Below are positions 42,930 to 51,959 of a stretch of DNA of 64,000 nt, piece by piece. The stretch is from Castellaniella sp041677825 (GTDB lineage Bacteria; Pseudomonadota; Gammaproteobacteria; Burkholderiales; Burkholderiaceae_B). Under the pieces are notes generated by a model that saw only the letters and a list, made by a program, of their open reading frames with translations, ran no database searches and was not told the origin of the DNA. Numbering within the stretch: the stretch's first letter is position 1; the number at the start of each line of letters is the position of its first letter. The stretch spans positions 60,130 through 124,129 of the forward strand of contig NZ_JBAYPG010000005.1 of the NCBI RefSeq assembly GCF_041677825.1, written 5' to 3'. The position numbers and the translations under genes were made by a program.

Positions 42930-44723
42930 TCAAACAGGCGCAGGTTCGGGCAGCGCAGCCTGCTGCAGTTGCCACATCCTGGCATACCGGCCTGCCTGGG
43001 CCAGCAGCGCCGCATGGGTGCCCTGCTCGACCACGCGCCCATGCTCCATGACCAGAATATGATCCGCGTGCACGATGGTGGAGAGCCGGTGCGCAATGAT
43101 GAGCGTCGTGCGGCCCTGGGCGATTTTTTCGAGCTGGGTCTGTATGGATCGCTCGGTGCGCGTGTCCAGCGCACTGGTGGCTTCATCGAACACCATGATC
43201 GGTGGTGACTTGAGCAACGCCCGGGCAATGGCCACCCGCTGCTTCTCGCCGCCCGAGAGCTTCAGCCCACGCTCGCCGACCTGCGTATCGTAGCCTTTGG
43301 GCAGCGACTGGATGAATTCATCAATGTGGGCCGCCCGCGCCACGGCTTCGATATCCTGCTGGCTGGCCTGTGGTCGGCCATAGGCGATGTTGTAAGCGAT
43401 CGTATCATTGAACAGCACCGTATCCTGCGGCACGATCCCGATATGAGCGCGCAGGCTGGCCTGCGTATAGTCGCGCAGGTCCCTGCCATTGACCAGCACC
43501 CGCCCGCCGGTGGGGTCGTAGAAACGGAACAGAAGCCGCGACAGCGTCGATTTGCCCGCCCCGGACGCCCCCACCACCGCCAGGGAGCCGCCCGCCGGCA
43601 CACTGAAGCTGACCCCGTGCAGGATCTGGCGGTCGGGTTCGTATGAAAAATCCACGTTCTCGAAAGCCAGGCTGGCTTCGCGCGCCTGCAGGACCCGCGC
43701 ATCGGGCCGGTCGGCGATTTCCTGGCTGTTGCGCAACAGATCGAACATGCGTTCCATGTCCGCCAGCGCATGGCGAATTTCCCGATACACGAAACCCAGG
43801 AAGTTCAGCGGTGCATACAGTTGCGTGAGGTAAGCCGATACCAGCACGACATCGCCGACGGTCATGTGGCCTTGCACGACCCCTGCTGCAGATTGCCACA
43901 GCAAAGCGGTCATGCCCACCGTAATGATGACCCCCTGCCCCATGTTGAGCAGGTTCAGCGACACCTGGTTGCGCACCGCCGAATCCACCCAGCGCGACAG
44001 ATCGTGATCGTAGCGGCGACTTTCATAGTCTTCATTGTCGAAGTACTTCACCGTCTCATAGTTCAGCAGGGCATCCACGGCCTTGCCGTTGGCCTGACTG
44101 TCGAGCGTGTTCATCGTGCGTCGATGGACCATGCGCCGCTCGGTCACCTTGAGCGTGAACAGCACATAGGCCGCGATGGTACCCAGGGTGAGCACGGCAA
44201 ACGGCCAGTCGTAGCGCCACAGCAGAATCCCCGTGACCATGCCGATTTCGAGCAGCGTCGGCAGGATGTTGAAGACCGTGAAATTGAGCAGGAACCCGAT
44301 GCCCTTGGTACCCCGCTCGATATCGCGCGACAGGCCGCCCGTGCGCCGGCCCATGTGAAAACGCATGGACAGGGACAGAAGATGCCGGAACACGCGGATC
44401 GCAACCTCGCGGATCGCGCCCTGGGTCACCCGCGCAAAGAGCGCATCACGCAGTTCGCCAAACACCGAAGTGGCCAGGCGCGCCAGGCCATAGCCCAGAA
44501 GCGCCGCCAGAGGCAGCACGAGCAGGCCCGATGGGCTGCCCAGTTCGTCCACGATGTCCTTGAGCCAGATCGGGGTGACGACGTTGGCCACCTTGGCGAT
44601 CACCAGGCACACGACAGCCAGCAGCACCCGGACCCGGAAAGCCCAGACGTAGGGCCACAGGCTCTTCAGGGTCTGCCAGTCATTGCGACGGGCCGGCGCC
44701 GGGCCGGTATGGAAATAGCGCAT
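42930..44723 (-). CDS. Atm1/HMT1-type ABC exporter (fused permease-ATPase)
   Basis: A 597-residue half-transporter. Six membrane segments in residues 20-320 include the family blocks LSRDIERGTKGIGFLLNF and NYETVKYFDNEDYE, typical of Atm1-like exporters. The nucleotide-binding part has Walker A VVGASGAGKST, signature KLSGGEKQR and Walker B IMVFDEATSALD. Atm1-like proteins export glutathione-linked persulfide or metal compounds, which fits its place directly upstream of the suf operon. ATG 44723 gives MRYFHTGPAPARRNDW; an in-frame extension of 21 codons is unlikely. It is divergent from the ECF sigma gene. Confidence 0.92.
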   Translation of the reverse strand: MRYFHTGPAPARRNDWQTLKSLWPYVWAFRVRVLLAVVCLVIAKVANVVTPIWLKDIVDELGSPSGLLVLPLAALLGYGLARLATSVFGELRDALFARVTQGAIREVAIRVFRHLLSLSMRFHMGRRTGGLSRDIERGTKGIGFLLNFTVFNILPTLLEIGMVTGILLWRYDWPFAVLTLGTIAAYVLFTLKVTERRMVHRRTMNTLDSQANGKAVDALLNYETVKYFDNEDYESRRYDHDLSRWVDSAVRNQVSLNLLNMGQGVIITVGMTALLWQSAAGVVQGHMTVGDVVLVSAYLTQLYAPLNFLGFVYREIRHALADMERMFDLLRNSQEIADRPDARVLQAREASLAFENVDFSYEPDRQILHGVSFSVPAGGSLAVVGASGAGKSTLSRLLFRFYDPTGGRVLVNGRDLRDYTQASLRAHIGIVPQDTVLFNDTIAYNIAYGRPQASQQDIEAVARAAHIDEFIQSLPKGYDTQVGERGLKLSGGEKQRVAIARALLKSPPIMVFDEATSALDTRTERSIQTQLEKIAQGRTTLIIAHRLSTIVHADHILVMEHGRVVEQGTHAALLAQAGRYARMWQLQQAALPEPAPV

Positions 44724-44838
44724 GGAAACATCCCGCAAAGAAGCAAGGTCGAGACAGGGCGATGCATTTGCACACTGCGCATACAATGGGGGATCATTAC
44801 TGGCGCATCACCCCGTTTCGCCTGACCGCAGAGATTGT

Positions 44839-45360
44839 ATGACTGTTTCGGTTCCCGATTTCGAAAACGAACTGCAAGCCTGTGCTGCCGGTGATCACAG
44901 CGCCTTCCTGGCGCTGTACTGGCACGAATCGGCTGCCATGTACGCCCTGGCCCAGGCCATGCTGGGCAGCGAGCCCGAGGCCCAGGCGGTGGTGCACGAC
45001 ACATTTGTCCTGATCTGGCGCAATGCGGCTGGCTACAGCCCGGCCATCGGCACGGCCCGCGCCTGGATGTACAGCATACTGCGCCATCGGGCGCGCGCAT
45101 CCAGGGCGCACGGCAACAGGCCAGCACCAGCCCGGCCCGCACATCTGCCCCGACTGCACTTCACCGACACGCAGGCCGGCATCGGCATCACCGGCTCATT
45201 GCGCAGCCTGTCAGATCCGCAGCGCGATGCACTTCTGTGTGCCTATCTGCACGGCGGCACCTTCGAGTCGATTGCCGCGCAACTCAAGCGCACCGAGCCC
45301 GATGTCCGCGCTGCGCTCGAGGCCGCTCTGCAGCATCTGGCCGAGGCAGTGCGCGCATGA
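44839..45360 (+). CDS. ECF-type RNA polymerase sigma factor
   Basis: A 173-residue group 4 sigma factor. Region 2 reads AFLALYWHESAAMYALAQAM and VVHDTFVLIWRNAAGYSP; region 4 reads LSDPQRDALLCAYLHGGTFE and IAAQLKRTEPDVRAALEAAL. It is co-translated (ATGA) with the membrane protein that follows, the usual arrangement of a sigma and its anti-sigma. The inducing signal is unknown; related SigK-type pairs respond to oxidative or envelope stress. ATG 44839 is used; no strong ribosome site is visible. Confidence 0.88.
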   Translation: MTVSVPDFENELQACAAGDHSAFLALYWHESAAMYALAQAMLGSEPEAQAVVHDTFVLIWRNAAGYSPAIGTARAWMYSILRHRARASRAHGNRPAPARPAHLPRLHFTDTQAGIGITGSLRSLSDPQRDALLCAYLHGGTFESIAAQLKRTEPDVRAALEAALQHLAEAVRA

Positions 45361-45872
45361 AGACCAGCCGCAATTTCACTGACCATGAAATCGCCTGCTA
45401 CGTGCTGGGCATCGAAATTTCCGTACCCCGCAGCGAAATCGAAAACGCGCTGGCGCACGACAACGCGGCCGCCGCACGCGCGCTGAAATGGGAAGCCTAT
45501 TTCCTGGGCATCGTCGACGTCCTGCCCAGGCAGACGCCAGACGGCACGGTACTGGCACAGATCGAATCAACCCTGGGCATGCGGGCGCTGCCCGATGGCG
45601 TACCGCCATCGCCCATGGGTTCTGTCCTGCGCCAGGTACCGGGCACGCCAGGCCGCAACGCCGACCCGAACGCCACCGATGCGCACCCTGAACGCAGGGC
45701 CGGGCGCGCTGTGCGACAACGGCTCGCATCCTGGTTGCGCCGCAGGCGCCTGCCCCTGGCCATCGTGCTGCTGGTGCTCGGCGCCGTCCTGCTGCTGGTC
45801 ATCTGGGCCGGCACGCGCGATGTTCCGAGCACGATGGTGTCCGAGACCATACGCCTGCAGGGCACACCCTGA
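45357..45872 (+). CDS. Probable anti-sigma factor, single membrane segment
   Basis: A 171-residue protein with a helical N-terminal domain (DHEIACYVLGIEISVPRSEI), a variable Pro-rich middle, an Arg cluster and one membrane segment near 136-156 (LPLAIVLLVLGAVLLLVIWAG), then a short outer tail. It overlaps the ECF sigma gene by 4 bases. The order and shape match RskA/ChrR-type anti-sigma factors that hold sigma at the membrane, but the outer domain is very short, so the sensing route is unclear. No zinc-binding HxxxCxxC motif is seen. Confidence 0.75.
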   Translation: MKTSRNFTDHEIACYVLGIEISVPRSEIENALAHDNAAAARALKWEAYFLGIVDVLPRQTPDGTVLAQIESTLGMRALPDGVPPSPMGSVLRQVPGTPGRNADPNATDAHPERRAGRAVRQRLASWLRRRRLPLAIVLLVLGAVLLLVIWAGTRDVPSTMVSETIRLQGTP

Positions 45873-45912
45873 TCCCACCGGGCTCGGGGTGGCTCGAGCA
45901 GCCGCCCGCGAA

Positions 45913-45958
45913 GGGCCCGAACACCGGGGTCAAAATGGCCCGAACAGCGGATTCAGGA
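45913..45958. repeat. 23-bp degenerate duplication after merR
   Basis: Two 23-bp units (45913-45935 and 45936-45958) share GGCCCGAACA(C/G)CGG and overlap the merR stop at 45953. The remaining 40 bases of the convergent gap show no terminator. Confidence 0.55.
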
Positions 45959-46339
45959 TGAACCCAGCGCCTGCTTCAGGCTGACGGCCAGCGCCTGGAG
46001 ATCAGCGCGCAAGGCCTGGAATTCGGCTGCACTGAGCCGTACGGCCGTATCCTGACCACGACCGACGGGGTCAGCATCATTGAGCCGGTTGCGTGCACCG
46101 GCAATGGTGAAGCCCTGTTCGTAGAGCAGGTCACGGATCCTGCGCACCAGCAGGACTTCATGGTGCTGATAATAGCGCCGGTTGCCACGCCGCTTGACTG
46201 GTTTCAGCTGGCTGAACTCTTGTTCCCAGTAGCGCAGGATGTGTGGCTTGACCACGCAGAGTTCGCTGACTTCGCCGATCGTGAAATACCGCTTGGCAGG
46301 GATGGGTGGCAGTACGACGGGTTCGGCGGCGCGCGTCAT
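45953..46339 (-). CDS. MerR-family regulator next to ihfA
   Basis: A 128-residue MerR-like protein. The winged helix reads YFTIGEVSELCVVKPHILRYW and VKRRGNRRYYQHHEVLLVRRI, followed by a helix and a C-terminal coiled segment. It lacks metal-binding cysteines. Its close linkage to ihfA with an ATGA overlap is common in Beta- and Gammaproteobacteria; the target genes are not known. Confidence 0.9.
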   Translation of the reverse strand: MTRAAEPVVLPPIPAKRYFTIGEVSELCVVKPHILRYWEQEFSQLKPVKRRGNRRYYQHHEVLLVRRIRDLLYEQGFTIAGARNRLNDADPVGRGQDTAVRLSAAEFQALRADLQALAVSLKQALGSS

Positions 46340-46641
46340 GCCGGTTCTCCGTCGAGCACACTGGCCTTGAGTTTCTGGCTGGCATGGAAGGTGACCACCC
46401 GGCGCGCGGCAATGGGGATGATTTCGCCTGTTTTGGGGTTGCGCCCCGGGCGCGGCGGCTTGTTGCGCACCTGAAAGCTGCCGAAGCCGGACAGCTTCAC
46501 ATCACGCCCCTGCACCAGGGCGGCGCGGATCTCTTCGAAGAAAGTGTCGACTACATCCTTGGCTTCGCGCTTGTTGAGCCCGACCTGCTCGAACAGCAAT
46601 TCGGCCAGCCGGGCCTTGGTCAGTGTACTGTCGATATCCAC
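46336..46641 (-). CDS. ihfA: Integration host factor alpha subunit
   Basis: A 101-residue IHF alpha. The DNA-binding beta arm reads KLSGFGSFQVRNKPPRPGRN and the dimer core LTKARLAELLFEQVGLNKRE. With IhfB it bends DNA for recombination, replication and transcription. The start is GTG at 46641; an ATG at 46648 is out of frame. Three bases separate it from the pheT stop, so it belongs to the pheST operon as in many Proteobacteria. Confidence 0.96.
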   Translation of the reverse strand: MDIDSTLTKARLAELLFEQVGLNKREAKDVVDTFFEEIRAALVQGRDVKLSGFGSFQVRNKPPRPGRNPKTGEIIPIAARRVVTFHASQKLKASVLDGEPA

Positions 46642-46644
46642 CGG

Positions 46645-49059
46645 TCATGACTCCTGTGAACGAAGGCGTGCACCATGCGTTTTCTGAAGTGTGCTGAACA
46701 GCAGTTGCACACACGCTTCGATCTGTTGCTCTTCAAGTGACGCATCGTGGCCCTGAAAGCGAAACCGCAATCCCAGGCTGCGCAGCCCGGGCGCCGCAGG
46801 ATCGCGCCATATGTCGAACAGTTTAATCTCTTTGACCACGGCCAACGCAGCGTCGGCTGCAATCACTGCATTCAGTGTATCAAGCACAGCCTGCCACGGC
46901 AGGGCCTCGTCGAGCCAGATGGCCAGATCGCGTATGACCCACGGCTGACGCGACAGGGGGCCAGGGTGGGGGAAGTCGCGGCGGGCCACGACCGACAGCG
47001 GCACTTCGAAGACCACAGGGGCCTGTGCCAGGTCGAGCGCCTGAGCCCAGCGCGGATGGACTTCGCCCAGCCAGCCCGCGGGCTGCCCATCCACATACAG
47101 GCGGGCACTGCGCCCAGGGTGCAGGGCTGGATGGCTGGCTGCCTCGCAGCGCAGAAGCGCTGCCCGCGCGCCCAACAGGGATTCGAGGTCACGCTTGACA
47201 TCGAAGAAATCGACCGGGCGGGCAGCAAGGCCCCACTGTTCGGGCTGCGCTGGCCCCCATGCGGCTGCAGCGAGATGGGTGGGCTGGGAGACACCTGCGA
47301 CGGACAGATCGCCATCGGCCACCGCAGGATCACGCCGGAACACCCGGCCCAGTTCGAAGACCCGCACGCGTTCCTGGCGATGACGCGCATTGTGCTCGAT
47401 GTTGGCCAGCAAGCCACCGATCAGGCTCGAGCGCATGACGCCCATCTGGCTGGCAATCGGATTGAGCAAGCGGATCGGCTGCGGATTGGCACAGTAGTCC
47501 CGCTCCCAGGCCTCGTCCACGAACGAGAAATTGATGACTTCCTGGTAATCCATATTGACCATGATAGTGCGCAGAATGTGCGGACCATGCTGCACTTCGG
47601 GCAATACCCGTATATTGGCGCTGGCCACCGGGGGATGGTGCGGGATCCGGTCAAAGCCGTAGATGCGCGCCACCTCTTCGATCAGGTCTTCCTCCAGATT
47701 CAGATCGAAGCGGGCTGCGGGCGGGGTCACGACAAAGGCTTCGCCATCGCGCCTGAACTCGAAACCCAGGCGCGTGAAGATATCGTCGACTTCTTCTGCA
47801 GCAAGCGTCAGGCCCAGAATCCGCATGCAGCGCGACAGGCGCATGCGCACCGGCGCCCGCTCTGGCAAGCGAGCCACGTTGTCGGTAATGGGCCCGGCCT
47901 GGCCGCCACAGATTTCCAGAACCAGCGCAGTGAGCCGTTCCAGGTGCGCCGGTATCGTGGCGTAGTCCACCCCGCGCTCGAAGCGGTGTGCGGCTTCAGA
48001 GGCCAGCTTGTAGCGACGCGGCCGACCCATGATGGCGTCCGGCCACCAGAATGCCGCTTCGAGATAGACATCGGTCGTCTCGAGCGATACGGCCGAAGCG
48101 GCGCCCCCCATGATGCCGGCCAGGCTTTCCAGGCGCCCCCCGGACTCGATCACCCCGACATCGGGGCCCAGTTCGACCTGTTGCCCATTGAGCAATTCGA
48201 GGGTCTCGCCCGTGCGCGCCCAGCGCACGACCAGGTCACCCGCAAGCCTGTGCAGATCGAACACATGGGTGGGCCGACCCAATTCGAGCATGACGTAGTT
48301 CGAGATATCCACCAGCGCCGAGACACTGCGCTGCCCGGCCCGCTCGAGCCGCGCCTTCATCCAGCCGGGGGTGGCGGCCCGCGCATCGACCCCGCGCACG
48401 ATGCGCCCGGCAAAGCGCCCGCACAGGTCGGGGGCCTGCACGGTCACGGCCAGACGGTCGTCCAGCGTGGCCGGAACGGGCGTGAACGCGGGTTCAGTCA
48501 GGACACAGCCCGTGAGCGCGGCCAGTTCGTGTGCCACCCCCCGAATCGACAGGCAGTCGGCGCGATTGGGTGTGAGCTTGAGGGTATGGATCACGTCATC
48601 CAGTGCCAGAGCGCTGCGCAGGTCCGTACCCGGAATGAGATCGTCGGGCAGTTCGAGCAAGCCGCCGTGATCTTCCGACAGCCCCAGTTCACGCGCCGAA
48701 CACAGCATGCCGGCCGATTCGACACCGCGCATGCGCACGGCACCGATGGCCTGACCGCCGGGCAATTGCGCCCCAACCCGCGCCAGGGGCACCTGCAAGC
48801 CCACAGCGGCATTGGGCGCGCCGCACACGATCTGCAGGCGCTCGCCACTGCCATCATCGACCTGACAGACGCGCAGCCGATCGGCATCGGGATGTGGGAC
48901 CACCGATTCGATACGCGCCACCACCACCCCTGCAAATCCAGGTGCGAAAGGCGCAGACTCTTCGACTTCGAGGCCCGCCATGGTGAGACGATCCGCCAGC
49001 TCCTGGGAGTCGATCGAAGGATTGGCCCAGGCGCGCAGCCAGGATTCTGGAACTAGCAT
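46645..49059 (-). CDS. pheT: Phenylalanyl-tRNA synthetase beta subunit
   Basis: An 804-residue beta subunit. Domain order: N-terminal part, tRNA-binding OB fold near 40-150, B3/B4 editing domain near 210-370, B5 domain near 400-475, catalytic-like core, and the C-terminal FDX-ACB domain near 710-804 (HPGPLSRQPWVIRDLAIWLD). It aminoacylates tRNA-Phe with PheS and edits Tyr-tRNA. ATG 49059; 24 bases separate it from pheS. Confidence 0.97.
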   Translation of the reverse strand: MLVPESWLRAWANPSIDSQELADRLTMAGLEVEESAPFAPGFAGVVVARIESVVPHPDADRLRVCQVDDGSGERLQIVCGAPNAAVGLQVPLARVGAQLPGGQAIGAVRMRGVESAGMLCSARELGLSEDHGGLLELPDDLIPGTDLRSALALDDVIHTLKLTPNRADCLSIRGVAHELAALTGCVLTEPAFTPVPATLDDRLAVTVQAPDLCGRFAGRIVRGVDARAATPGWMKARLERAGQRSVSALVDISNYVMLELGRPTHVFDLHRLAGDLVVRWARTGETLELLNGQQVELGPDVGVIESGGRLESLAGIMGGAASAVSLETTDVYLEAAFWWPDAIMGRPRRYKLASEAAHRFERGVDYATIPAHLERLTALVLEICGGQAGPITDNVARLPERAPVRMRLSRCMRILGLTLAAEEVDDIFTRLGFEFRRDGEAFVVTPPAARFDLNLEEDLIEEVARIYGFDRIPHHPPVASANIRVLPEVQHGPHILRTIMVNMDYQEVINFSFVDEAWERDYCANPQPIRLLNPIASQMGVMRSSLIGGLLANIEHNARHRQERVRVFELGRVFRRDPAVADGDLSVAGVSQPTHLAAAAWGPAQPEQWGLAARPVDFFDVKRDLESLLGARAALLRCEAASHPALHPGRSARLYVDGQPAGWLGEVHPRWAQALDLAQAPVVFEVPLSVVARRDFPHPGPLSRQPWVIRDLAIWLDEALPWQAVLDTLNAVIAADAALAVVKEIKLFDIWRDPAAPGLRSLGLRFRFQGHDASLEEQQIEACVQLLFSTLQKTHGARLRSQES

Positions 49060-49083
49060 GATGGTATTCCGTGATACAGAGAC

Positions 49084-50106
49084 TCAAGTGTTGAACTGGC
49101 GCAGGAAGCGCAAGTCGCCTTCAAAGAACTGGCGCAAGTCGGTGATGCCATAGCGCAGCATCGCCAGGCGCTCGAGCCCTGAACCAAAGGCAAAGCCGAT
49201 ATATTCTTCGGGATCCAGGCCAAAGTTGCGCACCACCTGCGGATGCACCTGCCCCGAGCCGGAAATTTCGAGCCAACGGCCCTTCAGCGGCCCGCTCATG
49301 AACATCATGTCGATTTCCGCCGAAGGTTCGGTAAACGGAAAAAACGATGGCCTGAAACGCAGGGTGAGGTCGTCGGTCGCAAAAAAGGCGCGCAGGAAAT
49401 GGGTGTACACGCCCTTCAGATCCGCAAAGGAAATCTGCCGGTCTATCCACAGGCCTTCGACCTGATGGAACATGGGCGAATGCGTGGCATCGCTGTCGAC
49501 CCGGTAGGTGCGCCCCGGCGCAATGACCTTGATGGGCGGCTCGTGCATGCGTGCATAACGGACCTGCATCGGGCTCGTATGCGTGCGCAGCACCAGCGGC
49601 AGGCCCTGGGCATCATTCATGTCGACATAGAAGGTATCCTGCATGGAGCGCGCGGGATGGTTCTCGGGGTTGTTCAGCGCCGTGAAGTTCATCCAGTCAT
49701 TTTCGATCTCCGGGCCATCGGCGACATCGAAGCCGATCGAGCGGAAGATCTGCTCGACCCGCTGCCAGGACCGGATGACCGGGTGTATGCCCCCCGTTGC
49801 GCGCCCACGCCCCGGCAAGGTGACATCGATGGTCTCGGCGGCCAGGCGCTGTTCGAGACGCAGACGGGCCAGCTCGGCCCGGCGCTCGGCAAGCAGGGCC
49901 TCGACGTGCTGCTTGGCCTGATTGATCTGTGCACCCCGCGCACGCCTTTCTTCACCCTGCAGGCGGGACAGGCCCTTGAGCAGCGCCGTGAGGGCCCCCT
50001 GCCTGCCCAGGAAAGCCGCCTTCTCATTTTCAAGCGAGGCCGGGTCGGGCGCCTGCGCGAACCGCTGGCGAGCCCGGGCAATCAATTCATCTAGCGAGGT
50101 ATCCAT
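49084..50106 (-). CDS. pheS: Phenylalanyl-tRNA synthetase alpha subunit
   Basis: A 340-residue catalytic alpha subunit. The N-terminal coiled coil (about 1-90) binds tRNA; the class II core has HPVIRSWQRVEQIFRSIGFD (motif 1 region), RTHTSPMQVRYA (motif 2) and GFAFGSGLERLAMLRYGI (motif 3). All catalytic motifs are intact. It follows rplT by 78 bases, a gap in which a PheST attenuator might be expected; I do not see a clear Phe-rich leader there. Confidence 0.97.
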   Translation of the reverse strand: MDTSLDELIARARQRFAQAPDPASLENEKAAFLGRQGALTALLKGLSRLQGEERRARGAQINQAKQHVEALLAERRAELARLRLEQRLAAETIDVTLPGRGRATGGIHPVIRSWQRVEQIFRSIGFDVADGPEIENDWMNFTALNNPENHPARSMQDTFYVDMNDAQGLPLVLRTHTSPMQVRYARMHEPPIKVIAPGRTYRVDSDATHSPMFHQVEGLWIDRQISFADLKGVYTHFLRAFFATDDLTLRFRPSFFPFTEPSAEIDMMFMSGPLKGRWLEISGSGQVHPQVVRNFGLDPEEYIGFAFGSGLERLAMLRYGITDLRQFFEGDLRFLRQFNT

Positions 50107-50184
50107 GAAATCCGTCCAAATGCAAACGGAGCCCCATCGAGCTCCGTGTGCGGTGATGCAGCCCCTGACGCGAAGCGACGGGAA

Positions 50185-50544
50185 TCAGGCTGACAGGGCC
50201 GACCTGGCTTGCGCCACCACGGCGGCAAACCCGGGCTTGTCGTGCACGGCCATATCGGCAAGAACCTTGCGATCGAGGTCTATGGATGCTTTCTTCAGGC
50301 CTGCAATGAACACACTGTAGCTGACGCCCAGTTCGCGGCAGGCTGCATTGATACGGGTGATCCAGAGCGCACGGAACGTGCGCTTGCGGTTGCGGCGATC
50401 GCGGTAGGCATATTGCCCGGCCTTCATGACCGCCTGTTTGGCGACCCGGAAGACATTGCCGCGACGACCGCGATAGCCCTTGGCGGCCTGGATGACTTTT
50501 TTGTGGCGTGCACGTGCCGTGACGCCGCGTTTTACGCGTGGCAT
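50185..50544 (-). CDS. rplT: 50S ribosomal protein L20
   Basis: A 119-residue basic protein with the family start MPRVKRGVTARARHKKV and the block YRDRRNRKRTFRALWITRIN. L20 is needed for 50S assembly and represses its own operon in many bacteria. It follows rpmI by 15 bases. Length and sequence are standard. Confidence 0.98.
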   Translation of the reverse strand: MPRVKRGVTARARHKKVIQAAKGYRGRRGNVFRVAKQAVMKAGQYAYRDRRNRKRTFRALWITRINAACRELGVSYSVFIAGLKKASIDLDRKVLADMAVHDKPGFAAVVAQARSALSA

Positions 50545-50559
50545 GAGTATGGCCTCCGA

Positions 50560-50757
50560 TCAGGCAAAAGGCAGCATCGCCTTGACCGAGGCGATATCCG
50601 AATCATGGACGGCGGTCGTACCGCGCAACTGACGCTTGTTCTTGGTGGTTTTCTTGGTCAGGATATGGCGCTTGAAAGCATGGGCGCGCTTGATGGAACC
50701 ACTGCCACGTACCTTGAAACGTTTGGCAGCGCCCCTCTTGGACTTCATCTTGGGCAT
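50560..50757 (-). CDS. rpmI: 50S ribosomal protein L35
   Basis: A 65-residue basic protein starting MPKMKSKRGAAKRFKVRGSG. The frame is open 42 codons further upstream, but ATG 50757 is the family start. In most relatives infC lies immediately upstream; here infC is 9.5 kb away, so this gene needs its own promoter or read-through from the genes upstream of it. The 340-base region before it holds a hairpin and a 29-bp duplication. Confidence 0.98.
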   Translation of the reverse strand: MPKMKSKRGAAKRFKVRGSGSIKRAHAFKRHILTKKTTKNKRQLRGTTAVHDSDIASVKAMLPFA

Positions 50758-50823
50758 GAGACACTCTGTTGGCTTGGCAAAGACAGGTGTTCCGTGAAAC
50801 GGATGCTTGTAAGACCTGTGATC

Positions 50824-50860
50824 TGCAAAAAGAAACCCAAAGTACGCGCAACATGCGTAC
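50824..50860 (-). promoter_or_regulatory. Hairpin with U-rich tail in the rpmI leader
   Basis: On the minus strand GTACGC and GCGTAC pair across a 7-base loop (50860-50842), followed by TTTGGGTTTCTTTTT. It could be an attenuator or part of an L20-type control leader, 70-100 bases before the rpmI start. The T tract is interrupted. Confidence 0.35.
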
Positions 50861-50891
50861 AAAGGATTTGTAAAGCCCTTCATTCTAGCGC

Positions 50892-50949
50892 GAACGGGAT
50901 CTTTTTGTCGAGAACATCATGAACGGGATCTTTTTGTCGAGAGTTTCAT
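50892..50949. repeat. 29-bp tandem duplication upstream of rpmI
   Basis: Units at 50892-50920 and 50921-50949 match over the first 22 bases and differ only in the last seven (ACATCAT and GTTTCAT). Each contains a minus-strand ATG. Positions 50950-51097 show nothing recognisable apart from AT-rich sequence near 51055-51110. Confidence 0.85.
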
Positions 50950-51097
50950 GACGATCGCAGGAAGGAAAGTGCATTGCCGGGCAGGAATGCGCGTCTCGCA
51001 AGGCTTCGGCCATGCCCACCCGCCCATATTCCAGTCGGACACATGCCATGAGAATGAAGCAAAATGAAAATAGAACGAAAATAGCCACAAATAAACG

Positions 51098-51940
51098 ATG
51101 ATCGAGTATTTTTTTGCAAAATTACACCATTCACCAGATAATGACCCAATCCCGTCAATGGTCTTGTACATGCTGCCCTGCCCACCCGAGCCCCGCGTCA
51201 CCCCCACCGCGATGGTATTGCACGAAGCCCATTGGCTGCGGGGTTGCGAAACACGCGTCTCGACCATTTCCCTGCCCGGGCAGGACGACCTGATTCTGAT
51301 GTCGCTGGCCGATCGCCAGCAGTATTGCGACCCCGATGGCGAGGCCAGCCAACTTGGCATCAGCTCCGCACTATGGCCGCTATCCGGGCTCTTGTGGCCC
51401 TCATCCCTTTACCTGACCACTGCACTGATGACGCAGCCCATCCAGGGCACCGGCATGCGCATCCTCGAGATCGGCTGTGGCCTCGCGCTGCCCAGCCTGG
51501 CCTGCCACCGCAAAGGCTGGGACATCACCGCCAGCGACCACCATCCCCTGGTGCCCGAATTCCTGCGACACAATCTGGCCCTGAACCAGCTGTCGCCCAC
51601 GCTGCCCTATCGCCATGGAGACTGGAATGGCTGCACCCTGCCGACGCCACACACGCAGAAAACAGGTCTGCTCGCCAATACGTTCGACCTGATTCTGGGC
51701 AGCGACCTGCTCTACGAGCGGGACACCGCCCCGGCACTGGCCGCATTCATCGGCAGGCATGCCGACGCCGCCTGCATGGTGTGGATCGTGGATGCCAACC
51801 GCGGGGGGCGCGCAGCCTTCACGCGCAGCATGTGCGAGCAAGGTTTCGATCTGCGCGAGACCCAGCGTCTGAATCGTCGCCCCTGCCTGAGCGGTGCCCG
51901 ATCGTACAAGGGTCAGTTGCTGAAATACCAGCGCGCCTGA
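51098..51940 (+). CDS. Methyltransferase family 16-like protein
   Basis: A SAM-dependent methyltransferase of up to 280 residues, most like the Methyltransf_16/nicotinamide N-methylase-like group. Motif I is MRILEIGCGLALPSLACHRKG near 118-138, motif II ITASDHHPLVPEFLRHNL, and FDLILGSDLLYERDTAPAL supplies motif III. A preceding GISSALWPLSGLLWPSSLYL segment is typical of the lysine-methylating members. The start is uncertain: ATG 51098, 51158, 51170 or 51212 are in frame and none has a clear ribosome site. It is divergent from rpmI. The substrate is unknown. Confidence 0.75.
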   Translation: MIEYFFAKLHHSPDNDPIPSMVLYMLPCPPEPRVTPTAMVLHEAHWLRGCETRVSTISLPGQDDLILMSLADRQQYCDPDGEASQLGISSALWPLSGLLWPSSLYLTTALMTQPIQGTGMRILEIGCGLALPSLACHRKGWDITASDHHPLVPEFLRHNLALNQLSPTLPYRHGDWNGCTLPTPHTQKTGLLANTFDLILGSDLLYERDTAPALAAFIGRHADAACMVWIVDANRGGRAAFTRSMCEQGFDLRETQRLNRRPCLSGARSYKGQLLKYQRA

Positions 51941-51959
51941 ACCGCACGGGTAGAGGCTG

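Noticed and set aside
42338..43228. Upstream extension of the sufB frame
   Set aside because: The open frame crosses the Rrf2 gene and part of the ABC exporter; only the portion from ATG 42337 resembles SufB.
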